This document shows positions 1 to 6,429 of a stretch of 8,238 nt of DNA, piece by piece. The notes beneath the pieces are model-generated. The model saw nothing but the letters and a program-made list of their open reading frames with translations. It did no database searches and was not told where the DNA came from. Each line of letters starts with the position of its first letter. The first letter of the stretch is position 1. This DNA is from Actinomycetes bacterium (GTDB lineage Bacteria > Actinomycetota > Coriobacteriia > Anaerosomatales > JAJZPX01). The translations under genes and the position numbers were made by a program. Location: NCBI GenBank assembly GCA_021811025.1, contig JAJZPX010000081.1, positions 1-8,238 of the forward strand, read 5' to 3'.

Positions 1-326
1 TTGCCGCGGACGAGCCGGGCGATGAGGAGACGCCGGTGGTCAGCCTGGACGAGTACTTCGACGGCCTGCGCCTGCCGTCGTTGATCAAGATGGACGTGGA
101 GGGCTGGGAGGAGCAGGCGCTCATGGGTGCGAAGCGGGTCCTCGCGGAAGCGCGACCCAAAGTGGCGGTATCCGTCTATCACTCTCCGCACGACCTGTGG
201 TCGATCCCGCTTCAGCTGAACCGGCTGCTGCCAGACGCCTCGCTATTCCTGCGCCACTACACGCGCGAGGTGGACGACACGGTGTGCTACGCGATCCCGG
301 AAGACCGGCAGCCTCGACGCGCATAG
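1..326 (+). CDS. FkbM family methyltransferase, C-terminal part (5' end outside the window)
   Basis: This is the last 107 codons (from base 3) of an SAM-dependent methyltransferase of the FkbM family, whose members put methyl groups on hydroxyls of sugars, polyketides and other small molecules. The reading frame is open to the left edge, so the N-terminal part with the SAM-binding glycine motif is missing. The family hallmark is visible at residues 29-40 of the visible part (KMDVEGWEEQAL), preceded by the usual V-S-L-D-E-Y segment at 13-18. It is followed by a strand ending in SVYH, then D-L-W-x-I-P-L, a common continuation in this family. The TAG stop lies 4 nt before the next glycosyltransferase start, so the two are very likely co-transcribed and translationally coupled. 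In this setting a sugar O-methyltransferase is the likeliest role. The substrate cannot be read from the sequence. Confidence 0.88.
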   Translation, partial: AADEPGDEETPVVSLDEYFDGLRLPSLIKMDVEGWEEQALMGAKRVLAEARPKVAVSVYHSPHDLWSIPLQLNRLLPDASLFLRHYTREVDDTVCYAIPEDRQPRRA

Positions 327-330
327 GCGA

Positions 331-1293
331 ATGCTCACAGTCGTGATCCCCACATACAACCGGCCGGACTACCTCGCTGAGTCCCTGGCCTCCGTCGCAA
401 GGCAGACGCTCCCTGAGTTCCGCCTCGTGGTGCTCGACAACGCGAGCGAGCTCGACAACAGCGGTGCGCTCGCTGCCGCAGGTTCCAGGCCTGTGGAGTA
501 CGTGCGGAATCCGTTCAACGTCGGCAACACCAACATCGGCAAGGCGATGAAGGAGTACTCGGACGGCCAGTTCCTTGTCGTGTTCCACGATGACGACGTT
601 ATGCATCCGAGGATGCTGGAACTGGAGATGGAGGTCCTGCAGTCGGACCCGGAGGTGCAATTCGTCGCCACCGAGTACGTGTGGTTCCGTGACGGCGAGT
701 CTCCTCCCGTGGAAGCGTTCGAGGCGCCTGTTCAGCCGGCCGAGGTGTTCGATGACGCTGCCGCTCTGGTTCGCGCGCTGCTGGGCGGCGCCGACCTCTG
801 CTTCGGCTCGGCCGCGTACCGGTCCTCGGTGTTGCACGAGATCGAAGCGGATCTCGGGAGATTCGGTAGCTACACGGATCGGCCGTTCCTGCTCGACGCG
901 GCCAGGCATGGGAAGTGCGCATTGCTCAGGGGGCCTCTGGTGTTGTATCGGGTGCACCCCGGTCAGGACACCCTCACGGGGGGCCTTGAGATCGAGAACC
1001 TGATCGAGCTCCTCAAGGAGTATCGAGACGTCTTGCCGCAACCGCTCGACGAGGCCGATCAGCATCTCTTCTACGGCTACGCCGCGAGCTTTCTCGCGAC
1101 CAACTATCTGCGGCTCCCGAAGGACCGGCGGCACGGGGCGGTCGCGCTGTTCAGGGCGTGCCGGAAGGCCGGCGTGCTCCGCCTAAAGGACACGGATCTC
1201 GGCTGGTGGGCGACGTTGCTGCGCGCCGACGGGCTCGGCTGGCTGATCGACCCGCTCGTCGGGTTCAAGCGAGTGCTCGGGAGGCGGCGGTGA
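331..1293 (+). CDS. Glycosyltransferase family 2 (GT-A fold)
   Basis: A 320-residue inverting glycosyltransferase, expected to transfer a sugar from a nucleotide-sugar to a growing glycan on the cytoplasmic membrane face. The N-terminus has the typical GT2 nucleotide-binding pattern, VVIPTYNRPDYL at residues 4-15 and VVLDNAS at 33-39. The metal-binding DxD equivalent is HDDD at 86-89. A D-R-P-F-L-L-D segment at 183-189 occupies the place where the acceptor-side acidic catalytic residue usually sits, followed by L-Y-R-V-H at 205-209, a common GT2 feature. No transmembrane segment is evident. ATG at 331 starts directly on the first beta strand. The upstream ribosome site is weak (AGG around 325), and translation probably depends on coupling to the methyltransferase stop 4 nt upstream. 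Its own TGA overlaps the GTG start of the GT10 gene. Donor and acceptor sugars are unknown. Confidence 0.9.
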   Translation: MLTVVIPTYNRPDYLAESLASVARQTLPEFRLVVLDNASELDNSGALAAAGSRPVEYVRNPFNVGNTNIGKAMKEYSDGQFLVVFHDDDVMHPRMLELEMEVLQSDPEVQFVATEYVWFRDGESPPVEAFEAPVQPAEVFDDAAALVRALLGGADLCFGSAAYRSSVLHEIEADLGRFGSYTDRPFLLDAARHGKCALLRGPLVLYRVHPGQDTLTGGLEIENLIELLKEYRDVLPQPLDEADQHLFYGYAASFLATNYLRLPKDRRHGAVALFRACRKAGVLRLKDTDLGWWATLLRADGLGWLIDPLVGFKRVLGRRR

Positions 1294-2417
1294 GCGAGAT
1301 GGCCGCGGGTGGCGTCTACGTTCTCGACATCGACATCGAGCCGTTCACCAACAACCGTGCGTTCGACATCGAGGAGATGAAGAAGTACCCGGGCGCCGAG
1401 ACGGGCGCGGTTCTCGCCGAGCGCCTGCGGGCCAGAGGCTTTGAGACCGTGACCGCGGACGTCTTCCTCGCGAACGAGGCTCTCTCGAGGCGTCCGGCCG
1501 TGTGCGTCTCGAACCACCTCACCCGACACACGCACACCCTGCTCGCCATGCGCAACGTCATTCCCGTCGTGTGCATGACGCTCGAGTCGCCGCTTGGCGC
1601 GCTCGATTTCTACTTCAGGGAGGCTCGCGAGGCTTCAGAGCACTTCCACCACGTCTTCTTCTGGAAGGGGATGCGGTCGCGCTCGACCGGTGGTGCGTCA
1701 TTCCACGAGATCCACTGGCCCTACCCGGATCTCACCCCGCCGGACGGCGGCCTACCGTGGAGGGAGCGGCGTTTCGTCGCTCTGGTCAACAGCAACAAGC
1801 GCGTCTTCGGGTGGCCCAGGCCGTTCTTCTCCTTCCGGTGTCCGCGACGAAGCCTGAGGATGCTCCGCCGATCCGTCCAGCTGAGGCGGCTTCAGCAGGT
1901 TGACGAGATCTTCCGGAGCGATCTGTACGCCGCTCGGCTGCGCGCGATCCGGCACTTCTCGGGTTCCGGTGATTTCGACCTGTACGGGCGCGGTTGGGAC
2001 GATCCTTCTTCGCTGCCCCGCCGACTCGCGGCAGCGGTGACCCGCTCGTTCCGCGGCGAGATCGCCCCGCTCGCAAAAGTCGAGACGCTGAAGGACTACC
2101 GCTTCTGCCTTTGCTTCGAGAACACGGCGCTCGAAGGCTACATCACCGAGAAGATCTTCGACTGTCTCGCCGCCGGCTGCATCCCGGTGTACCTCGGCGC
2201 GCCTGATGTCGAGGAACACATACCACCCGGCTGCTTCGTCGACGTGCGCCGGTTCCCCAGCCTCCGGGCCCTCGAGGCGCACATGCGGGGGATGAGCGAC
2301 GAGACTGCCACGAGCATGCTCGAGAATGCTCGCGATTTCCTGGTCTCCGAGCGGGCCGACGTCTTCAGGCAGGAGCACTTCGTGGGAGAGATGCTTCGCG
2401 TCCTGAGCCCAGGGTAG
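1290..2417 (+). CDS. Glycosyltransferase family 10 (alpha-1,3-fucosyltransferase fold)
   Basis: A 375-residue protein with the marks of the GT10 family, GT-B enzymes that mostly transfer L-fucose from GDP-fucose. The C-terminal donor-binding domain shows Y-x-F-C-L-C-F-E-N-T (F276-E277-N278) and YITEKIFD from Y284, with the signature I-T-E-K at 285-288. These are followed by A-G-C-I-P-V-Y-L-G-A-P and V-E-E-H-I-P-P, which match the family's donor pocket. The N-terminal half has the E-S-P triplet (99-101) and an S-N-K motif before the L-Y-G-R-G-W strand at 231-236. I chose GTG at 1290 because GGGAGG (1279-1284) lies 5 nt upstream and the overlap with the preceding TGA implies coupling. ATG at 1299 is a possible alternative. 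The frame stays open upstream to 1158, but that part lies inside the GT2 gene. No membrane anchor or C-terminal heptad repeats are seen. Fucose is the likely donor by family, though other sugars are possible. Confidence 0.87.
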   Translation: MSEMAAGGVYVLDIDIEPFTNNRAFDIEEMKKYPGAETGAVLAERLRARGFETVTADVFLANEALSRRPAVCVSNHLTRHTHTLLAMRNVIPVVCMTLESPLGALDFYFREAREASEHFHHVFFWKGMRSRSTGGASFHEIHWPYPDLTPPDGGLPWRERRFVALVNSNKRVFGWPRPFFSFRCPRRSLRMLRRSVQLRRLQQVDEIFRSDLYAARLRAIRHFSGSGDFDLYGRGWDDPSSLPRRLAAAVTRSFRGEIAPLAKVETLKDYRFCLCFENTALEGYITEKIFDCLAAGCIPVYLGAPDVEEHIPPGCFVDVRRFPSLRALEAHMRGMSDETATSMLENARDFLVSERADVFRQEHFVGEMLRVLSPG

Positions 2418-2554
2418 GCTGCGAGCGCAGGCTGCTGGCGGCTCGACGACTCGCCCGGGCACGAGGACGCATTGTCGCTCGATTCGGTCCCCGGGCACTC
2501 TCGCCTGATTGCAGAGCCGATCGTCGGATTCGAGACGGGAGCGTTCGGGACGCC

Positions 2555-2583
2555 GTGACACGCGGGCTCTAAAGCGCTAGTCT
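2555..2583 (+). promoter_or_regulatory. Candidate sigma-70-type promoter for the second FkbM gene
   Basis: GTGACA (2555-2560, five of six matches to TTGACA) and TAGTCT (2578-2583, keeping the conserved TA----T) are separated by 17 nt. This spacing and pattern are typical of housekeeping promoters in GC-rich bacteria. Transcription would begin near 2590, leaving a leader of about 48 nt before the ATG at 2638. An AGCGCTAG octamer overlaps the -10 box and recurs 24 nt downstream. The assignment rests on consensus matching by eye only. Confidence 0.4.
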
Positions 2584-2604
2584 CTGCCGATGCAGTAGCG
2601 CTAG
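2573..2604. repeat. Direct repeat of AGCGCTAG around the putative transcription start
   Basis: The octamer occurs at 2573-2580 and again at 2597-2604, 24 bp apart start to start. Each copy contains the palindrome AGCGCT, and the second sits in the 8-bp palindrome TAGCGCTA (2596-2603). One copy overlaps the proposed -10 box and the other lies in the leader. This could be a regulator binding site, but a chance match in a short GC-rich region is also possible. Confidence 0.3.
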
Positions 2605-2620
2605 CCTGGCGGCCGCCTTG

Positions 2621-2628
2621 GAGAGGAG
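2621..2628 (+). promoter_or_regulatory. Strong ribosome binding site of the second FkbM gene
   Basis: GAGAGGAG lies 9 nt before the ATG at 2638 and supports that start. It is one of the better Shine-Dalgarno matches in the window, consistent with the gene being translated on its own and not by coupling. Confidence 0.6.
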
Positions 2629-2637
2629 CTCGACGGG

Positions 2638-3381
2638 ATGTTCAAACGGATGCTCAGCAAGTTGCTCCCGCGCTCCCTGAAGGACTACGTCCGGGCGAAT
2701 CTGCTGGTGCCGAACGACAGCTTCGATCTCTCTCTCAGTCGTGTTGACCCGGATATCAAGGTGGTCTTCGACATCGGCGCCAACGTCGGAGGGATCACGA
2801 CGATACTGCTCGAAAGGTTCCCCAACGCCATCGTCTACTCGTTCGAGCCGTGCACCTCCACCTTCGAGAAGCTCCGGCAGGCAGTCGCGGCTTCGCCGCA
2901 CCGCGAGCGTTGCAGGATGTTCAAGATGGGGTTCTACGACGCACCGACACTCGGGCAGCTACACATCACATCTCACGACGGGGCGAACTCGCTGCTCGAC
3001 ATCACGCCTGAATACCATCGCGCGAATCCGCATATCGAGGAGTGCGATTCCGAGGAGATCGAGCTACGTCTGCTCGACGACTTCGTCGCAGAGCAGGGCA
3101 TCGACCACATCGATCTCATCAAGGTAGATGTGGAAGGCGCTGAGGCGGAGGTCCTGCTCGGCGGCAGGGAGACTCTCTCGGAGAAGGTGGACGTCGTCTT
3201 CTGTGAGATCAGCCTTGTGCGCCACCGGCGGTCACAGGGCGAGTTCATCCGGATCTTCGAAACGATGCACGAGTGTGGGTTCGCGCCTGCCGAGATCTAT
3301 GACGTCGCCCAGGGCGGCGCCCCGGCCTCGCTGTGGAGGCTCGGTCAGTTCGACTGCGTGTTCAGGCGGTTCGACGCGTAG
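2638..3381 (+). CDS. FkbM family methyltransferase (complete)
   Basis: A complete 247-residue SAM-dependent methyltransferase of the FkbM family. SAM-binding motif I is VVFDIGANVGG at residues 42-52, and the acidic end of the next strand, V-Y-S-F-E-P, is at 66-71. The family hallmark IDLIKVDVEGAEAEVL covers 158-173. Residues after it form the last strands of the Rossmann core (VVFCEISL, 186-193). The first 40 residues are a leader without a signal peptide, so the protein is probably cytoplasmic. The gene has its own good ribosome site and a promoter candidate upstream. It ends 5 nt from the convergent ABC transporter gene. Set among glycosyltransferases, a role as sugar O-methyltransferase acting on the nascent glycan is likely. 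It shares the family with the partial gene at the left edge but is not an obvious recent copy, since the hallmark regions differ (V-E-G-A-E-A versus V-E-G-W-E-E). The methylated position is not predictable. Confidence 0.9.
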   Translation: MFKRMLSKLLPRSLKDYVRANLLVPNDSFDLSLSRVDPDIKVVFDIGANVGGITTILLERFPNAIVYSFEPCTSTFEKLRQAVAASPHRERCRMFKMGFYDAPTLGQLHITSHDGANSLLDITPEYHRANPHIEECDSEEIELRLLDDFVAEQGIDHIDLIKVDVEGAEAEVLLGGRETLSEKVDVVFCEISLVRHRRSQGEFIRIFETMHECGFAPAEIYDVAQGGAPASLWRLGQFDCVFRRFDA

Positions 3382-3392
3382 CGCTGCTATGC
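3376..3392. terminator. Inverted repeat joining the stop codons of the convergent FkbM and ABC genes
   Basis: GCGTAGC (3376-3382) and GCTATGC (3386-3392) can pair over 7 bp with one G-U pair in the (+) transcript, around the 3-nt loop GCT. The TAG of the methyltransferase (3379-3381) sits in the left arm and the complement of the ABC gene's TAG (3387-3389) in the right arm. No T-run follows on either side, so it is not a standard intrinsic terminator. Opposed TAG codons give three pairs automatically, so only four pairs carry information. Confidence 0.25.
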
Positions 3393-5171
3393 CGGGCCCG
3401 CGCGGTGCGTCGCCAGGTCCTGTATCTCGGCGAGCTCGTAGAAGCGTCCGCGTCTGGCAAGCAGCTCTGCCCATGTGCCGCTCTCAACCAGGCTGCCGTT
3501 CTCGAGGACGTGGATCAGGCTCGCCTTCTTCACGGTAGCGAGCCGGTGGGTCACCGTCAGGATGGTCATGCGGCCCGCAAGGTCGTCGACAGCCCGCTGA
3601 ACCCGCTCCTCGGACTTGGCGTCCAGGGCGCTCGTCGCTTCATCGAGGACCAATACGGCGGGCTTCCGCACGAGCGCACGGGCAAGCGCGAGGCGCTGCC
3701 GTTGTCCGCCTGAGAGCCGTACCCCGCGGTCGCCGATAATGGTGCCGTAGCCGTCCGCGAGCTCGTCGATGAACTCGTCGGCGTGTGCCAGGCGGGCCGC
3801 ATCTTTGATGTCGTCGAGGCAGACGTTGTCGAGTCCCCATCCGATGTTCTCCGCCACTGATGCATGGAAGAAGGAAGAGTCTTGCTCGACATAGCCGATC
3901 TGTCGGCGCCAGTCAGCTAGTCGGACGGCGGTCAGCGGCACTCCGTCGATGGTCACGTCCCCGGACTGCGGGACAAGGAGACCGAGGATGAGATCCATTA
4001 CGGTCGTCTTGCCCGAACCGGACGGTCCGACGATAGCAGTCGTGCTGCCACACGGGATCTGGAGACTTAGGTCGTGCAGCACGGGGTTGTCAACATATGC
4101 GAATGAGACGGCCTCGAGTCCAATGGCTTCCTGCAGTTGACTCAGTCGTTGCGTCCCCGACGCTTCGCGCATCGAGCTGGCGATTCGCGTAGACTCGTCG
4201 ACCCGACGAAGGCTTGGGATGAGAGACAGGACCTGACTCTGGTTGGACTGCAGGTTGGAGACGCGCGGTGACAACCTGTAGAACACGAAGAGGAACACGG
4301 TGAGCTTCGAGATCGTCATCCCGAAGAACGTGACGGCAAGGTAGATGCCCACGAACACCGTCGTGATGCTCGCTGCCCCGTAGAGCGCCTGCAGCCAGCC
4401 CTGGTTCATGGCGTTCTTGTACTGAATGCGCTGGCGGATGTTATTGAGGGCATTGAAACGTTCGATCGTCCCACGTTCTGCAGCCGATGCCTTCACCAGC
4501 TTCGCCGCGACCAGGCTCTCCTGGGTCTGACCGTGGATCTCTGCGTCCGTCACGCTGATTGCCTGACCGTACTTGGTTCCTTGCCGGGTGCGTTGGCGAA
4601 GCAGGAACAGCACGGCCGAACTCGTGATGAGAACGGCCAGCGTCATCTGCCATGACAGAAACAGGGCCAGTACCAGGTAGACGCAGACCATTATCAGTGT
4701 GCCGATCATGGTCACCAGGACGACGTACGCCAATCCTGCTCGCGCCGTGTCCGTAAGCAGAGCTGACATGAGATCGCTCGACTTCGTCCTCACGAAGTAC
4801 GGCCAACCGGCTTCGAGGGCACTTCCGTAGAGACGCTTGCGCAGTGTCGCCTCTAGCCGCGCCGACGAACCGGCGAGCAGCTTCTGCTGAACGAGCACCG
4901 CAGCCTGGCTCGCAAGGATGGAGATGAGCGTGAACGCCAGCACCGTGCCGAGGGTGAAGGACAGATGCAGGGTGTCCAGCACCTCGATGATCAACTTGCC
5001 GGCCGTCCCTACAGTACTGGCCGACGGGTTGCCTTGGCCGACGATCTGAAGCATCGGCACGAGCGCCGCGATGCCGACACCCTCGAGCAGCCCGGCGACC
5101 GCAAGCGCAAGGACCGAGAGTGTGAAGCGCAGGGGCTGCTCTTTGATGACGCGGGAGATGAGGTAGTACAT
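3387..5171 (-). CDS. ABC exporter, fused membrane and ATPase domains; candidate lipid-linked glycan flippase
   Basis: A 594-residue half-transporter that would act as a homodimer in the cytoplasmic membrane. The membrane domain fills about residues 1-305, with hydrophobic stretches near 15-42, 70-96, 142-190 (two helices), 262-284 and 287-300. The first helix carries G-L-L-E-G-V-G-I-A-A-L-V-P, a pattern seen in exporters of the MsbA/PglK type. The ATPase domain has every expected element: Walker A GPSGSGKTT (382-390), Q-loop Q430, signature LSGGQ (486-490), Walker B VLVLDE (506-511), D-loop SALD (514-517) and the switch histidine H542. It should therefore be catalytically active. Its place inside a glycosyltransferase locus makes transport of a lipid-linked oligosaccharide or glycolipid the best guess, while general lipid or drug export cannot be excluded. 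The ATG at 5171 has only a weak ribosome site (AGG about 8 nt upstream). The gene stands alone on its strand, convergent with the FkbM gene and divergent from the GT4 gene. Confidence 0.93.
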   Translation of the reverse strand: MYYLISRVIKEQPLRFTLSVLALAVAGLLEGVGIAALVPMLQIVGQGNPSASTVGTAGKLIIEVLDTLHLSFTLGTVLAFTLISILASQAAVLVQQKLLAGSSARLEATLRKRLYGSALEAGWPYFVRTKSSDLMSALLTDTARAGLAYVVLVTMIGTLIMVCVYLVLALFLSWQMTLAVLITSSAVLFLLRQRTRQGTKYGQAISVTDAEIHGQTQESLVAAKLVKASAAERGTIERFNALNNIRQRIQYKNAMNQGWLQALYGAASITTVFVGIYLAVTFFGMTISKLTVFLFVFYRLSPRVSNLQSNQSQVLSLIPSLRRVDESTRIASSMREASGTQRLSQLQEAIGLEAVSFAYVDNPVLHDLSLQIPCGSTTAIVGPSGSGKTTVMDLILGLLVPQSGDVTIDGVPLTAVRLADWRRQIGYVEQDSSFFHASVAENIGWGLDNVCLDDIKDAARLAHADEFIDELADGYGTIIGDRGVRLSGGQRQRLALARALVRKPAVLVLDEATSALDAKSEERVQRAVDDLAGRMTILTVTHRLATVKKASLIHVLENGSLVESGTWAELLARRGRFYELAEIQDLATHRAGPA

Positions 5172-5322
5172 GTCAGAAGCCTATCGGTCGACGGACGTCG
5201 GCACAGCGGTCGCTTGTCCGCAGCCGCTTTCGCCCTACTATGGTACTGTACGCGCTGCTCAGCGATTGCCGGCATCTTCGGCGTGCGGCTGTGGCGGTTC
5301 TCCGCTGATTGGAGCAACTTCC
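5172..5322. promoter_or_regulatory. Divergent intergenic region between the ABC exporter and the GT4 operon
   Basis: These 151 nt separate two genes that point away from each other and must hold promoters for both. For the (+) direction, TTGTCC (5214-5219) and TACTAT (5236-5241) with a 16-nt spacer form a reasonable promoter. Just downstream lies the odd palindrome GTAC-T-GTAC (5243-5251), close to the expected start point and therefore a possible operator. A second inverted repeat, CGACG-GA-CGTCG, is at 5189-5200, nearer the ABC start. I found no equally good promoter on the (-) strand. A (+) frame stays open across this region from 5170, but its translation does not look like protein of the GT4 family. 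Confidence 0.4.
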
Positions 5323-6429
5323 GTGCGAATCCTTGCCGTCCTGCATTCCAGCGAGATCGGTGGGACGGAGGTCTGCTACGGGCGCCTCTTGGAGGTGCTT
5401 GCAGCGCGTTCGGACGTCGAGATCCTCGGCATGTATCCGCAGGGGCCGATGGTCGAGACGTGGGCGAAGCTCGCGCCGTGGACTCCCTATCGGGCAGGTG
5501 CGCTTCCGCTCCGGTTCGTCCGCCGGGATTTCGCTCAGTGGGTCAGGAGCGGCATCCGGAGGAGCGGCGAGATCGCCGCGACGATTGAGTCCTGGAAGCC
5601 CGACGTCGTATTGAGCCTGACCAGTGTGCTCACCGCACCGGCCGGCGTCGCACACAGGCTCAACGTGCCGGCGGTGAGCTACGTGCGCGAGTATGTCGAA
5701 CCACCCCTCGTCCGCGAGCTGCTGTGGCGCCGTCTCGCCCACCGAAGCGACATCCTGATAGCCATCTCGTCGCAGCTCCTCAACGACTTGAGCCCGTACG
5801 CACGCGGACGCGTCCGTTTCGTCCGCGACGGCGTACCACTCCCTTCATTACCGGGTTCGCCGAGCAGTCCGCCCACCGTCGCTTTTTTCGGAGGCTACGA
5901 GCCGGTGAAGGGCGGGGACCTCTTCATCGACGCAGTGCCGGATGTGCACGCTGCAGCTCCTGAAGCGGGATTCTCCTTCTACGGCGAGTGCTGGCCGCAT
6001 CAGCGCGGCTTCTGCGATCGCGTCCGCCGCAGGGCCGACGAACTCGGGATCCCGGTCGACTTTGTGGAGACGCGCGGATTCGCCAAGCATGAAGCCACCG
6101 CTTCGCTCGTCGTGATGCCCTCTCGCCAGGAGGGGCTCGGTCTCGTTGGCCTGGAGAGCATGTCGTACGGTGTACCTGTCGTTGCCGCCGACGTCGGGGG
6201 ACTGCGCGACGTCGTCGTCGACGGCGTCACCGGTTTGCTGGTGCCTCCGGAGGATCCCGTGAGCCTCGGAAATGCCCTGATCCGGCTGCTCAAGGACGGC
6301 CCGCTGCGCGAACGCATGGGGGCGGCCGCGAGGGAGCGGGTGCAGGAGCACTTCTCGGTCCAGAGCGCCGTCGACGGGTTGCTGGACGTGCTGCACGAGG
6401 TCCTCGAGAGGCGGGCAAGGGCGCGATGA
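5323..6429 (+). CDS. Glycosyltransferase family 4 (GT-B fold)
   Basis: A 368-residue retaining glycosyltransferase of the GT4 type, expected to use a nucleotide-sugar to extend a lipid-linked glycan at the cytoplasmic membrane face. The N-terminal domain starts with a short strand, ILAVLHSSEIGGTE, with the glycine pair at 13-14. The donor domain begins with TVAFFGGYEPVKGG (185-198), where K196 is the usual phosphate-contacting residue. The family E-x7-E motif is E270 to E278 inside PSRQEGLGLVGLESMSYG, followed by PVVAADVGGLRDVVVDGVTG. GTG at 5323 is preferred because GGAG (5311-5314) lies 8 nt upstream and the family's first strand starts there. An in-frame ATG at 5170 would add 51 residues lacking family character and overlap the ABC gene. 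The stop overlaps the next start as ATGA, so the two are translated as a coupled pair. Donor sugar unknown. Confidence 0.92.
   Translation: MRILAVLHSSEIGGTEVCYGRLLEVLAARSDVEILGMYPQGPMVETWAKLAPWTPYRAGALPLRFVRRDFAQWVRSGIRRSGEIAATIESWKPDVVLSLTSVLTAPAGVAHRLNVPAVSYVREYVEPPLVRELLWRRLAHRSDILIAISSQLLNDLSPYARGRVRFVRDGVPLPSLPGSPSSPPTVAFFGGYEPVKGGDLFIDAVPDVHAAAPEAGFSFYGECWPHQRGFCDRVRRRADELGIPVDFVETRGFAKHEATASLVVMPSRQEGLGLVGLESMSYGVPVVAADVGGLRDVVVDGVTGLLVPPEDPVSLGNALIRLLKDGPLRERMGAAARERVQEHFSVQSAVDGLLDVLHEVLERRARAR

Larger units (their letters stand above)
2418..2637. other. 220-nt non-coding gap between the GT10 and FkbM genes
   Basis: I see no credible gene here. The left part contains short GC-rich self-complementary bits such as GCCCGGGC near 2453-2460, but no convincing stem followed by a T-run, so a classical terminator for the upstream operon is not apparent. 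The right part holds a promoter candidate, a repeated AGCGCTAG octamer and the ribosome binding site of the next gene. The gap breaks an otherwise gapless operon and suggests that the second methyltransferase gene is separately transcribed. Confidence 0.6.

Noticed and set aside
121..1134. Long open frame of 337 codons on the minus strand
   Set aside because: It is antisense to the GT2 gene, which has clear family motifs. Its translation is rich in R, H, E and V without any recognisable domain, as expected from GC-rich antisense frames.
1158..1289. Upstream in-frame extension of the GT10 gene with an ATG at 1158
   Set aside because: It lies wholly inside the GT2 gene, reads as arginine-rich low-complexity sequence, and the GTG at 1290 has a good ribosome site and stop-start overlap.
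2418..2500. Intrinsic terminator after the GT10 gene
   Set aside because: There are only short GC-rich palindromic pieces such as GCCCGGGC, with no stable stem followed by a T-run.
1752..2561. Long open frame of 269 codons on the minus strand over the GT10 gene and the following gap
   Set aside because: No domain or ribosome site supports it, and it is antisense to conserved GT10 motifs.
3387..5171. ABC gene as a recently acquired, lower-GC segment
   Set aside because: A few hand-counted lines gave about 53-55 percent GC, but one line in the GT10 gene gave a similar value, so no contrast can be claimed.
5170..5322. Upstream in-frame extension of the GT4 gene with an ATG at 5170
   Set aside because: The added 51 residues have no family character, the ATG overlaps the ABC gene start, and GTG at 5323 has GGAG at the right distance just before the first conserved strand.
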